Assembly (NCBI RefSeq): GCF_014208105.1
Contig: NZ_JACHMQ010000001.1
Location: forward strand, 310,001 to 374,000
From: Actinomadura coerulea
GTDB lineage: Bacteria > Actinomycetota > Actinomycetes > Streptosporangiales > Streptosporangiaceae
Reading direction: 5' to 3'
DNA: 64,000 nucleotides
Below are positions 43,020 to 52,965 of the stretch, piece after piece. The translations under genes and the position numbers were made by a program. The notes beneath the pieces are model-generated. The model searched no databases, was not told the origin of the DNA, and saw only the letters and a list, made by a program, of their open reading frames with translations. Position 1 is the stretch's first letter, and every line of letters begins with the position of its first letter.

Positions 43020-44818
43020 CGGTCCTGCGGGTCGCCGGCCTGGCGGTCGATCACGCGGGGGGCGCGCGTGCCCTGCGCGGCGTGAGCTTCTCGGTCGGGG
43101 CCGGGGAGGCGCTCGGGATCGTCGGCGAGTCGGGGGCCGGCAAGACCGCGCTCGCGCTCGCTCTGATGGGGCTGCTCCCGGAGGGAGCGCGCGTGACGGG
43201 CTCCGTGCGGCTGCGCGGTCAGGAACTGCTGGGACGGTCCGACGCGGAACTCTCGCGGGTGCGCGGCAAGGACCTGGCGATGGTCTTCCAGGATCCGTCG
43301 TCGGCGCTGTCGCCCGTCCGCAGGGTGGGAGACCAGATCGTCGAGGCCGTCCGGATCCACTCGGCCGTGAGCCGCTCGGCGGCGCGTGCTCGTGCTCTGG
43401 ACCTGCTCGAACTGGTCGGTATGCCGGAGGCGGCGCGACGGGCCCGCTGCTACCCGCACGAGCTGTCCGGCGGGATGCGGCAGCGCGTGATGATCGCCAT
43501 GGCCGTCGCGAACGACCCGGTCGCGATCGTGGCCGACGAGCCCGTCTCGGCCCTCGACGCGACCGTCCGGGCGCAGGTGCTGGACGTCCTGCGGGCCGCC
43601 CGGGAGGCGAGCGGGGCCGCGATCGTGCTGATCAGCCATGATCCGGGGGCCGTCGCCGGCTTCGCGGACCGCGTGATGGTGATGCGCGACGGGCGAGTCG
43701 TGGAGACGGGCACGGTGGAGCAGGTCTTCTCTCGGCCCCGGACGCCGTATACGAGCCGCCTGCTGCGCTCGTGGCCGCGTGCGGGTGATGCCCCGGTTCC
43801 TCGTGCTCGGCCTGAGCGTCCGGTGGTTCTCCAGGTGGACGCCCTTGCCCGTCGCTACCCCCTTTTCAGAGGGACGCTGCTGCGGCGGCGGGCCGGAGAG
43901 GTGCGGGCCGTGGACGGTGTTGGCTTCGACGTCCGTCAGGGTGAGACGCTCGCGCTGGTGGGGGAGTCGGGGTCCGGCAAGACCACGACGCTGATGGAGA
44001 TTCTGCGGTTGTCCCGCCCTCAGGAAGGGCGCGTCACCGTCTTGGGCCAGGACACGGCCGCCTTGCGCGCCGCCCACCGCAAGGCCTTACGCAAGGACGT
44101 CCAAGTCGTGTTCCAGGATCCCTACGCCTCGCTGAACCCACGGATGCGGGTGGCCGACATCCTTGCCGAACCGCTCATCGCGCACCGCTTACCGATCGGT
44201 GGTCGCGTAGAGGAACTCCTTGCGCTGGTGGGCTTGAAACCCGGCCATGCGCGGCGTTTCCCACATGCGCTCTCGGGCGGGCAAAGACAGCGTGTGGCTC
44301 TGGCCAGAGCTCTCGCCTTAGAACCCCGCCTTCTGCTTCTGGACGAGCCTGTGTCCGCACTGGACACCGTCGTGCAGGCGAGCGTCATGGATTTGCTGGA
44401 AGGGCTTCGGGTGCGGCTCGGCCTGGCGTGCCTGTTCGTCACCCACGACCTCGCCCTGGTGCGGGGCTTCGCCGACCGGGTCGCCGTGATGTACATGGGG
44501 CGCGTCGTTGAGATCGGGCCGGTCGCCGGTGTGTACGGGGCTCCCGCCCATCCCTATACGCAGGCGCTGCTGGACGCGATGCCTTCAGCCAGCCCGGACC
44601 GAAATAGAACTCGCCGCTTCCTTCTGCACGGTGACCCGCCCGGCTCCGTCGTCGAGCTCTCTGGGTGCCGGTTCCGCGCGCGCTGCCCGCACTACGCAAC
44701 GCTCACCCTCGACGACAGACGCCTATGCGAAGACCACGATCCGATGCCCTCTGCCATGGCGGCCGACCACTCCGTCGCCTGCCACCACCCGCTCGTCCCG
44801 GCGGAGTCCGAACGATGA
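43016..44818 (+). CDS. Fused dual ABC ATPase (DppD-DppF type)
   Basis: A 600-residue protein with two complete ATPase modules in tandem, where most systems have two genes. Module 1: Walker A GESGAGKT (residues 37-44), signature LSGGMRQRV, Walker B IVADEPVSALD. Module 2: Walker A GESGSGKT (about residue 317), signature LSGGQRQRV, Walker B LLLLDEPVSALD, and the oligopeptide-type C-terminal segment with cysteines (SGCRFRARCPHY, RRLCEDHD, VACHHPL) that often holds an iron-sulfur cluster. The start is TTG at 43016, overlapping the upstream stop as TTGA; a rare start, but it is where homology begins. All catalytic motifs are intact. Confidence 0.92.
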   Translation: MTVLRVAGLAVDHAGGARALRGVSFSVGAGEALGIVGESGAGKTALALALMGLLPEGARVTGSVRLRGQELLGRSDAELSRVRGKDLAMVFQDPSSALSPVRRVGDQIVEAVRIHSAVSRSAARARALDLLELVGMPEAARRARCYPHELSGGMRQRVMIAMAVANDPVAIVADEPVSALDATVRAQVLDVLRAAREASGAAIVLISHDPGAVAGFADRVMVMRDGRVVETGTVEQVFSRPRTPYTSRLLRSWPRAGDAPVPRARPERPVVLQVDALARRYPLFRGTLLRRRAGEVRAVDGVGFDVRQGETLALVGESGSGKTTTLMEILRLSRPQEGRVTVLGQDTAALRAAHRKALRKDVQVVFQDPYASLNPRMRVADILAEPLIAHRLPIGGRVEELLALVGLKPGHARRFPHALSGGQRQRVALARALALEPRLLLLDEPVSALDTVVQASVMDLLEGLRVRLGLACLFVTHDLALVRGFADRVAVMYMGRVVEIGPVAGVYGAPAHPYTQALLDAMPSASPDRNRTRRFLLHGDPPGSVVELSGCRFRARCPHYATLTLDDRRLCEDHDPMPSAMAADHSVACHHPLVPAESER

Positions 44819-46488
44819 GACGGGTTGTCGCTGCGGTCCTTCTTGGATTCACGCTTATGGGCGGCACTGGGTGCCGTGCTCCGGCGGCGTCGACGTCCAA
44901 CGCGTCCGGGGCGCTGCCTGCGGCGGATGTGAACCCGACTCCGCGTGCCCGCGTCCTGAACGGCGGAACGCTCCGCTGGCCGCTCCCCGAGTTCCCGTCC
45001 CAGTGGAACACCAACCACATCAACGGCGCCAAGGGCACGGTGGAGCACGTCGTCCAGGGCGTCCTGCCGTATCTGATGCGTGCCGATGAGAAGGCCGTCC
45101 CGCATCCCGTCCCGGAGTATCTGGAGGCGGCCACGGTGAAGCGGACCCGGCACGGCCAGACGGTGACCTACAGGCTCAACCCGCGTGCCAGGTGGTCGGA
45201 CGGCCGGCCCATCGGTTACGCCGACTTTCTGGCGCAGGCCCATGCCCTGTCTGGACGCGACCCGCGCTACGAGGTCTCGACCGTCACCGGTTACCGGCAG
45301 ATCGAGCGGGTCGAGCGCGGCGCCGATGAACACGAGGTCGAGGTGACGTTCGACCGAACCTATGCGGACTGGCGCAGTCTGTTCAGCCCCCTGTACCCGG
45401 CTACCGCCTACTCCAGCCCACGCGCGTTCAACGCAGGGTGGTTGGGCCGCCTGCCTGTCACGGCCGGACCGTTCAGTCCCCAGCGGATCGACCGGACGGC
45501 CAAGACGCTGACCCTGGTGCGGAACCCGGCATGGTGGGGTGCGCCGGCAAAGCTCGACCGGATCGTGTACCGCGCCATGGACACCAGCGCGATGCCCGGT
45601 GCATTCGCCAACGGCGAGATCGACCTGATGGACATCGGCCTCGACGCGGACGCGCTGCAGCGCGTCCAGGGCGTTCCCGGCGCCGCCGTCCGCAGAGCCG
45701 GCGGGCCGGACTGGCGGAACTTCACGTTCAACGCGGCCGGCCCCATCCTGTCCGACGCCAGGGTGCGCCAGGCGGTCATGCTCGGCATCGACCGGCATGT
45801 GATCGCACGATCCGACCTGTCGGGCCTCGGCGTGCCGGTCCAGACGCTCGGAAACCACTTCTACGTCAACACCCAGGCCGGATACCAGGACAACTCCGGC
45901 GGGCTCGGCACCTACGACCCCGCGCGGGCCAGACGGCTGCTGGACGAGGCGGGCTGGACACCGCGAGGCAGGTACCGCTCCAAGGCGGGACGCACGCTCG
46001 CGCTGCGTTTCGTGATTCCGTCCGGGGTGCCCATCAGCAGGCGAGAAGGAGAGCTGACGCGTGCGCTACTCGAACGCATCGGCGTCCGAGTGGACATCCA
46101 GGTCGTTCCCGCGGACGACGTCTTCGAGCGGTACGTCACGCCCGGGAACATGGACATCGTTCCGTTCTCCTGGCTCGGCACCTCGTACCCCGTCTCGCAG
46201 ATGGAGGCGGTCTTCGCGCGACCGCACGGACGGAACGTCCAGCAGAACTACTCGCGGATCGGCAGCGCCGCCATCGACGCGGCGATGGACCAGGCCATCA
46301 CGGAGCTCGCCCCCGAGAGAGCTCACGCCCTGGTGAACAGGACCGACCGGCTCATCTGGCGACAGGCGTCGGTCTTGCCGCTGTACCAGCGCCCCCAGCT
46401 CGTCGCGGTGCGCGCGGACCTCGCGAACGTGGGGGCCGGCGGCTTCCGGAGACCCGCCTATCAGGACATCGGTTTCGCCCGCCGGTGA
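44815..46488 (+). CDS. Peptide/nickel-type ABC transporter substrate-binding lipoprotein (DppA-like)
   Basis: A 557-residue family 5 solute-binding protein, last gene of the operon, with ATG overlapping the previous stop (ATGA). A lipoprotein signal is present (RRVVAAVLLGFTLMGGTGC, cysteine at about residue 20). Mature motifs include YRLNPRARWSDGRPIGYADF (the W.DG.P..A.D signature), ADWRSLFSPLYP, ARVRQAVMLGIDR-like sequence (SDARVRQAVMLGIDRHVIA) and NYSRIGSAAIDAAMD. The domain resembles binding proteins of the monoacyl phosphatidylinositol tetramannoside-binding type of actinobacteria (WNTNHINGA region), but the ligand cannot be deduced. Confidence 0.92.
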   Translation: MRRVVAAVLLGFTLMGGTGCRAPAASTSNASGALPAADVNPTPRARVLNGGTLRWPLPEFPSQWNTNHINGAKGTVEHVVQGVLPYLMRADEKAVPHPVPEYLEAATVKRTRHGQTVTYRLNPRARWSDGRPIGYADFLAQAHALSGRDPRYEVSTVTGYRQIERVERGADEHEVEVTFDRTYADWRSLFSPLYPATAYSSPRAFNAGWLGRLPVTAGPFSPQRIDRTAKTLTLVRNPAWWGAPAKLDRIVYRAMDTSAMPGAFANGEIDLMDIGLDADALQRVQGVPGAAVRRAGGPDWRNFTFNAAGPILSDARVRQAVMLGIDRHVIARSDLSGLGVPVQTLGNHFYVNTQAGYQDNSGGLGTYDPARARRLLDEAGWTPRGRYRSKAGRTLALRFVIPSGVPISRREGELTRALLERIGVRVDIQVVPADDVFERYVTPGNMDIVPFSWLGTSYPVSQMEAVFARPHGRNVQQNYSRIGSAAIDAAMDQAITELAPERAHALVNRTDRLIWRQASVLPLYQRPQLVAVRADLANVGAGGFRRPAYQDIGFARR

Positions 46489-46491
46489 CGC

Positions 46492-47208
46492 TCACGGGAA
46501 GGCGAGCCGGACGCCCTTGCGGTCGCTGGTGAAGCGCGCGTTCCACACGTACAGGCGCAGGTCGTCGGCGGAGAGGTCCTCCTCGACCGGGAGGTCGGAG
46601 GCGACGCGGACCACGTAGGAGGCGCCCGCCGGGATCATCGTGTCGCCGCCGTCCTCGACCGGCGCCTTCGACCCGCCGACCCGCGCGGTGATCTTGCTGT
46701 GGTTCGGGAGGGTGCACATGTCGTCCGGGATGCCCGCCTGCGGCATGCACCGCTCCTGCGCCGACGACGGGATCCGCGACTTCGGCATGAACAGGTCGGC
46801 GGGGAAGTCCAGCAGGACGGGCCGCCGCCCGCTGTTGGTGAGGACGTAGTCGGCGTAGGCGTAGGTCGTCCCGGACGGCGGGGCCGGCGTCGCGCCGAGC
46901 GGCTGCCGCGACGTCCCGGCCATGACGGCGGCGAGGCTGTAGCCGTACCCCTCGGGGGTCGTGAAGCCGACCGGCGGGCCGGCCTTCGGGGCGGGCACGG
47001 ACGTGACCGCCGCGCCGTCGCCCTGGCTGGCGAGGCTGGGCGCGGAGGATTGCGCGCGGTCGCTCGTCCCGGGGCGCAGGACCACGATCGCTCCGGCCAC
47101 CGCGGCGATCCCGACGGCGCCGGTCAGGGCGCCGGCGAGTCCGAGCCTCCCCGCGTGGCTCTTCTTCCTGCGGCGGTGCGAGCGGTACGGCTGGCGGCTG
47201 TCGGACAT
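46492..47208 (-). CDS. Hypothetical membrane-anchored extracellular protein
   Basis: A 238-residue protein with a very basic start (SHRRRKKSHAGR), one membrane helix (residues 22-45), a linker rich in Ser, Ala and Pro, and an external domain from about residue 80. The domain holds a single cysteine pair (QERCMPQAG and DDMCTLPNH) and looks beta-sandwich-like (YAYADYVLTNSGRRPVLLDF, ASYVVRVASDLPV), reminiscent of DUF4352-type surface proteins, but I cannot name it. The gene is convergent with the dpp-like operon (3 nt between stops) and stands alone. Confidence 0.8.
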   Translation of the reverse strand: MSDSRQPYRSHRRRKKSHAGRLGLAGALTGAVGIAAVAGAIVVLRPGTSDRAQSSAPSLASQGDGAAVTSVPAPKAGPPVGFTTPEGYGYSLAAVMAGTSRQPLGATPAPPSGTTYAYADYVLTNSGRRPVLLDFPADLFMPKSRIPSSAQERCMPQAGIPDDMCTLPNHSKITARVGGSKAPVEDGGDTMIPAGASYVVRVASDLPVEEDLSADDLRLYVWNARFTSDRKGVRLAFP

Positions 47209-47316
47209 GGTCGTCGTGCTCCCTCGGCCCTCTCCGGCTCGGTCGGCGTGTCCCTGCCCACGGCGGGCAGGTCACGATACCTGACGCCCGGATCGGCGGC
47301 GGTCACGGTCCGCGAG

Positions 47317-48603
47317 CTACGAACCGCGCGCGATGAGGGCGTCTCGGCCGAGTCCTCGCAGGGACGCGTCCAGCACCTGCGCGGTGTGCGCGACCGCGAT
47401 GGCGGCCCCGCGCCGGCGCAGCGCCGTGGCGATCTGCATCGAGCAGCCGGGGTTGGCGGCGACCAGCAGTTCGGCTCCGGTGGCGTCCACGTTCACCGCC
47501 TTGCGGTCGCCGAGCTCCCCGGCGGCCTCCGGCTGGAACAGGTTATAGGTTCCGGCCGACCCGCAGCAGATGTCCGGTTCGGCGATCTCGCGGACGGTCA
47601 GCCGGGGGATGGCGGCGAGCAGTTCGCGGGGCTGGCTCCGGACCCCCTGCGCGTGGGCGAGGTGGCAGGCGTCGTGGTAGGCGACCGTGACCGGAAGCGG
47701 CCGCCGCTCCGCCCGCGGCCCGAGTTCCACCAGGTACTCGGCGAGGTCCCGCGTCCTGGCCGAGAGCGCCTCCGCCCGCCCGGACCACCGCGGGTCGTCG
47801 GCCAGCAGCGCCCCGTACTCCTTCATCGCGGAGCCGCAGCCCGCGGAGTTCACCACGATCACGTCGACGGCCTCGAAGGTCTCGACCGTCCGGCGGGCGA
47901 AGGCGCGGGCCTCCTCCTCCCGCCCCGAATGCAGGGACAGCGCGCCGCAGCATCCCTGCCCTCTCGGGATGACGACGTCGCAGCCCTCCATGGCCAGCAC
48001 GCGGGCCGTGGCGGCGTTGACGCCCGGGAAGAACTCGCCCTGGACGCACCCGGTCAGCATCCCGACCGTGGCGCGGCGCTCCCCGCGCGCGGCGACCCGC
48101 TCGGGGAGCCTCGGCGCCTTTCCGAGGGGCGGTGCGAGCCGTTCCATCGCCGCCAAGGACGGTGAAACACGTTCCAGTAGGCGGCTGCGCCGCACGAGCC
48201 GTTCCAGCCCCGACCTCTGGTAGGCGCGGAGGGGGGCGCGCAGGGCGCGGAGTCTCCGCCTGTACGGGAACAGCTGGAAGACCAGCTCCCGTATGGCGCG
48301 TTCCCTCAGCGAACGGGGGTGTTCGCGTTCGACGTCGGCGCGGGTCATCTCGATGAGCCGGTCGTACTGCACACCGGACGGGCAGGACGTCACGCACGCC
48401 ATGCATCCCAGGCAGCGGTCGAAGTGCTCGACCATCGGCCCGCTGAGCGGTTCGCCGTCCGCGTGCTGCTGCATCAGATGGATGCGGCCCCTGGGGGAGT
48501 CCATCTCCTCGCCCCACAGCACATAGGTGGGGCATGTCGGAAGGCAGAACCCGCAGTGCACGCAGTCGTTGAGCAGGTTCGGAAGGTCGTCCTGGGCGCT
48601 CAT
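47317..48603 (-). CDS. glcF: Glycolate oxidase iron-sulfur subunit GlcF
   Basis: A 428-residue electron-transfer subunit of the glycolate oxidase complex. Two 4Fe-4S motifs are near the N-terminus (CVHCGFCLPTCP and CLGCMACVTSCP), followed by two cysteine-rich CCG domains (RGQGCCGALSLHSG and EPDICCGSAGTYN) that bind a further cluster. It passes electrons from the flavin subunits to the membrane quinone pool. The ATG at 48603 overlaps the glcE stop by one base, so translation is coupled. It is the last gene of glcDEF. Confidence 0.93.
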   Translation of the reverse strand: MSAQDDLPNLLNDCVHCGFCLPTCPTYVLWGEEMDSPRGRIHLMQQHADGEPLSGPMVEHFDRCLGCMACVTSCPSGVQYDRLIEMTRADVEREHPRSLRERAIRELVFQLFPYRRRLRALRAPLRAYQRSGLERLVRRSRLLERVSPSLAAMERLAPPLGKAPRLPERVAARGERRATVGMLTGCVQGEFFPGVNAATARVLAMEGCDVVIPRGQGCCGALSLHSGREEEARAFARRTVETFEAVDVIVVNSAGCGSAMKEYGALLADDPRWSGRAEALSARTRDLAEYLVELGPRAERRPLPVTVAYHDACHLAHAQGVRSQPRELLAAIPRLTVREIAEPDICCGSAGTYNLFQPEAAGELGDRKAVNVDATGAELLVAANPGCSMQIATALRRRGAAIAVAHTAQVLDASLRGLGRDALIARGS

Positions 48604-49799
48604 CACATCCCTCCTACGAAACGGCCCGGGGACAGCCGGTGATCCGGGTCGAACTGGTCCTTCACCCGTCGCATCAGCGTCAGCGCCGGAACCGGACCCC
48701 ACAGGTCGATCTCGCCGCGCACCTCTTGCGGCGCGTAGCGGACGACGGCGTGACCGCGGTGCGTCCTCAGCACGTCCCGCAGGCGACCGAGGACGTCGGC
48801 GACCTCGTTCGGGCCGAGTCCGGCGGGGAGGCCCACGTGACCGTGCCCGCCGGCGCTAAAGGTGGCGGCGATGTCCGGGCCCAGCGTGGTGATGACGTCG
48901 CGGAGCGAGGACGGCGGGGCGCCGATGTCGATGAGGGTGGTGCCCTCTGGGTAGAGGCCCCAGCCGTCCGGGGCGGTCTCGGAGAGCTCGGTCTTCTCTC
49001 CGAGGAGCTCAGCCGTCTGCCGAGCGCGCGCGGCGACGCCGTCGGGAACGCCTTCCAGGAAGACCGCGACCGTCCCCGGGCTGATGTATTCGACCGCGCT
49101 CGGGGCGACAGGGGAGTGCAGGACGGTCTGGACCGCATCGTGCGTGTCCTCCGGCCCGTCGACGGCGCACGTCACGTAAGCGGTCGCCTCGGGGATCGGG
49201 TGCAGGCGGAACGTGGCGTCAACGATCAGGCCGAGCGTTCCGTAGGAGCCGCAGAAGAGCCGCCCCAGGTCGTACCCGGCGACGTTCTTGACGACCTTGC
49301 CGCCGGAGCGCGCGACCTGCCCGTCCGCCCGGACGACCGTGAGCCCGATGACCAGGTTCCTGGGCGTGCCGTAGAGCGTGCGCAGGGGACCGGCGGCGCT
49401 CGTGGCGATCGTCCCGCCGACCGTCGAGCCCGGCAGCGGGACGTCGAGCGCGAGCCGCTGCCCTCGTTCGGCCAGCCTCTCGGCGAACTCCGCCATCGCG
49501 AGCCCGGCCTCCGCCTTGGCGACGAGGTCGCCGGCCGTGTGCTCGACGAGCCTGTTGAGCCGATGGCTGTCGACGAGCAGATCGCAGCGTTCCGGTGGCT
49601 CGCCCCAGTCCAACCGGGTCTCGGCCCCACGCGGGACGACGGCCAGACCCTTCTCGGCGGCCACGCGCATGACGTCGGCTGCCTCGGTCAGATCCTTCGG
49701 CGCCGCGACGAGTGCGGGCTCCACGCCGAGCACGCCTTCCGCGGGCTCACCGGGCCGTACATCGCCGCAGACCTTCGCCAAGGCGTCCAGGGGCCCCAT
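48603..49799 (-). CDS. glcE: Glycolate oxidase FAD-binding subunit GlcE
   Basis: A 398-residue flavoprotein of the FAD_binding_4 family. The FAD-binding loop is GSTVGGTIATSAAGPLRTLY (about residues 110-129), followed by KVVKNVAGYDLGRLFCGSYG, a GlcE hallmark, and YAPQEVRGEIDLWGP near the end; it closes with DQFDPDHRLSPGRFVGGM. GlcE acts with GlcD as the second flavin subunit. Both its start and stop overlap neighbours by one base (glcD and glcF), so the three genes form one tight translation unit. Confidence 0.93.
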   Translation of the reverse strand: MGPLDALAKVCGDVRPGEPAEGVLGVEPALVAAPKDLTEAADVMRVAAEKGLAVVPRGAETRLDWGEPPERCDLLVDSHRLNRLVEHTAGDLVAKAEAGLAMAEFAERLAERGQRLALDVPLPGSTVGGTIATSAAGPLRTLYGTPRNLVIGLTVVRADGQVARSGGKVVKNVAGYDLGRLFCGSYGTLGLIVDATFRLHPIPEATAYVTCAVDGPEDTHDAVQTVLHSPVAPSAVEYISPGTVAVFLEGVPDGVAARARQTAELLGEKTELSETAPDGWGLYPEGTTLIDIGAPPSSLRDVITTLGPDIAATFSAGGHGHVGLPAGLGPNEVADVLGRLRDVLRTHRGHAVVRYAPQEVRGEIDLWGPVPALTLMRRVKDQFDPDHRLSPGRFVGGM

Positions 49800-51238
49800 C
49801 AGAAGATGTCCGCCTTTCCCTCGTACGGGTGCGGGCCCTTGCGCTTTCCGGGCACCTCCCCGCACAGCCGCGGCGTGGGGAAGACCTTGCCCGGATTGCA
49901 CAGCCCCGCCGGATCGAAGCCGCAGCGGACCATCTGCATCGTGTCCAGGTCGGCGCCGGTGAACATGCGCGGCATGTACCGGGCCTTGTCGACGCCGACC
50001 CCGTGCTCGCCCGTGATGGAGCCGCCGTGCTCGATGCACAGGTCGAGGATCGCGCCCGAGACCTCCTCGGCGCGCTCCTCCGCGCCCGGCTCGGCGTCGT
50101 CGAACAGCACCAGCGGGTGCAGGTTGCCGTCCCCCGCGTGGAACACGTTCGCGACCCGCACGCCCGACTTGGCCGAGAGGGCGTCGATCCTGGCGAGGAC
50201 GTCCGGGAGCACCGTCCGGGGGATGACGCCGTCCTGGACGAGGTAGGCCGGGCTGATCCGGCCCACGGCCGCGAACGCCGACTTGCGCCCCTTCCAGATC
50301 AGCGCCCGCTGCGCGTCGTCGGCGGCGATGCGGATCTCGAAGGCGCCCGCGTCCCGGCACATCCGCTCCACCTCGGTGAACTGGGCGGCGACCTCGGACT
50401 CCGGGCCGTCCAGCTCCACGATCAGCACCGCGCCGGCGCCCGGCGGGTACTCGCAGCGCACCGCCGCCTCGGCCGCCTCGATCGCCAGGGCGTCCATCAT
50501 CTCGATCGCCGCCGGGACGACGCCCGCGCCGATGATCGACGACACCGCGGCGCCGCCCGCCTCGATCGAGCCGAACGCGGCCAGCAGCGTCTGCACGGTC
50601 TCGGGGACCCGCGTCAGCCGGACCGTGATCTTGGTGGCGATGCCGAGCGTGCCCTCCGCCCCGACGAACACGCCGAGCAGGTCGTAGCCGGGCCCGTCCG
50701 CGGCCAGGTCGACCAGCTCGCCGTCGGGCGTGACCACCTCGCAGGCCAGCACGTGGTGGGCGGTGAACCCGTACTTCAGGCAGTGCGCGCCGCCGGAGTT
50801 CTCCGCGACGTTCCCCCCCACCGAGCAGATCTGCTGGCTGGAGGGGTCGGGCGCGAAGTAGTACCCGTGCGGGCGGACGGCCCGCGTCACGTCCAGGTTG
50901 ATCACTCCGGGCTCCACCACGGCCCGCTGCCCGGGGATGTCGATCTCCAGGATCCGGTTCATCCGGGACGTGACGATCAGCACGCCGTCCGCGCGGGGCA
51001 GCGCGCCGCCCGACAGGCCCGTGCCCGACCCGCGCGCGACGTAGGGCACCCCGGCCGCCGCGCACTCGCGCACGATCGCGGCGATCTGCTCGGCCGTGTC
51101 GGGCAGCACGACGACGCCGGGCGTGGACCGGTGGTTGGTGAGGCCGTCGCAGTCGTAGGTGCGCAGCCGCACCGGGTCGGTGATCACCCGGTCGGTCCCG
51201 AGCAGTGCCTCCAGCCGGAGTCCGAGCGCCGTGAGCAT
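49799..51238 (-). CDS. glcD: Glycolate oxidase catalytic subunit GlcD
   Basis: A 479-residue FAD-linked oxidase that converts glycolate (or D-lactate-like 2-hydroxyacids) to the keto acid. The FAD domain shows PYVARGSGTGLSGGALP, then PDPSSQQICSVGGNVAENSG and GYDLLGVFVGAEGTLGI; the C-terminal domain has NVFHAGDGNLHPLV and GGSITGEHGVG. ATG 51238 with GGTGGAG just upstream is preferred over an open extension to 51283. The gene lies 109 nt after malate synthase; that gap contains a 14-bp hairpin, so glcDEF may have lower or separate expression. The glyoxylate it produces is the substrate of the upstream aceB product. Confidence 0.92.
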   Translation of the reverse strand: MLTALGLRLEALLGTDRVITDPVRLRTYDCDGLTNHRSTPGVVVLPDTAEQIAAIVRECAAAGVPYVARGSGTGLSGGALPRADGVLIVTSRMNRILEIDIPGQRAVVEPGVINLDVTRAVRPHGYYFAPDPSSQQICSVGGNVAENSGGAHCLKYGFTAHHVLACEVVTPDGELVDLAADGPGYDLLGVFVGAEGTLGIATKITVRLTRVPETVQTLLAAFGSIEAGGAAVSSIIGAGVVPAAIEMMDALAIEAAEAAVRCEYPPGAGAVLIVELDGPESEVAAQFTEVERMCRDAGAFEIRIAADDAQRALIWKGRKSAFAAVGRISPAYLVQDGVIPRTVLPDVLARIDALSAKSGVRVANVFHAGDGNLHPLVLFDDAEPGAEERAEEVSGAILDLCIEHGGSITGEHGVGVDKARYMPRMFTGADLDTMQMVRCGFDPAGLCNPGKVFPTPRLCGEVPGKRKGPHPYEGKADIF

Positions 51239-51290
51239 GGTCTCCACCCTCTCCACGATCCCTCGCCCGCCGACCCGCCGCAAGGTCCGG

Positions 51291-51323
51291 CGGACCGTCC
51301 GGAACGCCTTTCCGGACGGTCCG
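51291..51323 (-). terminator. Hairpin between aceB and glcD
   Basis: Perfect 14-bp stem CGGACCGTCCGGAA/TTCCGGACGGTCCG with a 5-nt loop, 25 nt past the aceB stop. Probably a terminator or attenuator of aceB transcripts. Confidence 0.7.
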
Positions 51324-51347
51324 CGGAGGCCGCCGGAGCCGGGCCCC

Positions 51348-52955
51348 CTACGGGAACTGCTGGTAGGCCGGCGTGGTGAGGAACTCGGAGTACTCGTCGG
51401 CCAGCGTGACCTCCTTGAAGAGCTCCACGGCCTGGTTGTAGCGGGGCTCGTTGTACGCCTGGCCGAGCTCCTCGCGGATCTTGCCCAGCTCCTCGTCCAG
51501 GAGCCGCTCCACCCACTCCCTGGTGATCTTCTGGCCCTCGGCGGTGGAGACGCCGTTGTAGATCCACTGCCAGACCTGGGAGCGGGAGATCTCCGCGGTG
51601 GCCGCGTCCTCCATCAGGTTGTGGATCGCGACCGCGCCGGCGCCGTCCAGCCAGGTGGCCAGGTAGCGCAGCGCCACGTCGATGTTGTTGCGAAGGCCCG
51701 CCTCGGTGATCTCACCCGGGGTCGCCTTGACGTTGAGCAGGTCGGCGGCGGAGACGTGCACGTCCTCGCGGAGCCGGTCGCGCTGGTTCGGCCTGTCGCC
51801 GAGAACGCCGTCGAACACCTCTCGGCAGACCGGGACGAGGTCGGGGTGGGCGACCCAGGAGCCGTCGAAGCCGTCGCCGGACTCGCGGGTCTTGTCGGCG
51901 CGGACCTTCTCCAGCGCGACCTTGTTGACCTCCTCGTCGCGGCGGGACGGGATGAACGCCGCCATGCCGCCGATCGCGTGGGCGCCCCGCTTGTGGCACG
52001 TCCGGACGAGCAGCTCGGTGTAGGCCCGCATGAACGGCGCGGTCATCGTGATCGCGTTGCGCTCGGGCAGCACGTAGTCGGCGCCCCGGTCCCGGAACTT
52101 CTTGATCACCGAGAAGAGGTAGTCCCAGCGGCCCGCGTTCAGGCCGGCGGAGTGGTCGCGCAGCTCGTAGAGGATCTCCTCCATCTCGAACGCGGCCGGG
52201 ATCGTCTCGATCAGCACGGTCGCGCGGATGGTGCCGCGCGGGATCTCCAGGGCGTCCTGGGCGAGGTTGAACGCGTCGTTCCAGAGCCGCGCCTCAAGGT
52301 GGCTCTCCATCTTCGGCAGGTAGAAGTAGGGGCCCTTGCCCTTGTCCAGCTGCCTGCGGCCGCAGTGGAAGAAGTACAGGCCGAAGTCGAACAGCGACCC
52401 GGACATGGGCTCGCCGTCGACGAGCAGGTGCTTCTCCTCCATGTGCCAGCCGCGCGGCCGGACGACGATCGTCGCGAGCTCCCCGTCGTCCTTCAGCGCG
52501 TAGGACTTGCCGCTCTTGGCGTCGGTGAAGTCGATGGTGCGGTCGAGGGCGTCCCGCAGGTTGAGCTGCCCCTCGACCATGTTGTTCCACAGCGGGGTGT
52601 TGGCGTCCTCGAAGTCGGCCAGCCACACCTTGGCGCCCGAGTTCAGCGCGTTGATCGTCATCTTCCGGTCCGTCGGGCCGGTGATCTCGACGCGGCGGTC
52701 CTCCAGGCCGGGCGCGGGCGCGGCGACGCGCCAGGAGTCGTCGCCGCGGACGCCGGCGGTCTCGGGCAGGAAGTCGAGCGTCCCGCCGGCGGACAGCTTG
52801 CGCTGGCGTTCCGCGCGCGCCTCCAGCAGCTCCTTGCGGCGGGTGCCCAGCTCGCGCTGCAGGGCGGCGAGCAGGCCGAGCGCCTCGGGGGTCAGGATCT
52901 CCTCGTACCGCTCGCCGAGGGGTCCGGTGACCTCGATGCCTTCCAGTCCAGCCAT
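51348..52955 (-). CDS. aceB: Malate synthase A
   Basis: A 535-residue enzyme condensing glyoxylate with acetyl-CoA to malate. Family A features are visible: [19 protein letters not shown], the acid residues and Arg of the active site in [55 protein letters not shown], and the C-terminal catalytic region [15 protein letters not shown]. Length is that of E. coli AceB rather than the longer GlcB. The start at 52955 is preceded by GGCAGG; the frame is open upstream but without homology. No isocitrate lyase gene is in the window. A perfect palindrome lies 11 nt upstream of the start. Confidence 0.95.
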   Translation of the reverse strand: MAGLEGIEVTGPLGERYEEILTPEALGLLAALQRELGTRRKELLEARAERQRKLSAGGTLDFLPETAGVRGDDSWRVAAPAPGLEDRRVEITGPTDRKMTINALNSGAKVWLADFEDANTPLWNNMVEGQLNLRDALDRTIDFTDAKSGKSYALKDDGELATIVVRPRGWHMEEKHLLVDGEPMSGSLFDFGLYFFHCGRRQLDKGKGPYFYLPKMESHLEARLWNDAFNLAQDALEIPRGTIRATVLIETIPAAFEMEEILYELRDHSAGLNAGRWDYLFSVIKKFRDRGADYVLPERNAITMTAPFMRAYTELLVRTCHKRGAHAIGGMAAFIPSRRDEEVNKVALEKVRADKTRESGDGFDGSWVAHPDLVPVCREVFDGVLGDRPNQRDRLREDVHVSAADLLNVKATPGEITEAGLRNNIDVALRYLATWLDGAGAVAIHNLMEDAATAEISRSQVWQWIYNGVSTAEGQKITREWVERLLDEELGKIREELGQAYNEPRYNQAVELFKEVTLADEYSEFLTTPAYQQFP

Positions 52956-52965
52956 CTGCCTGCCC

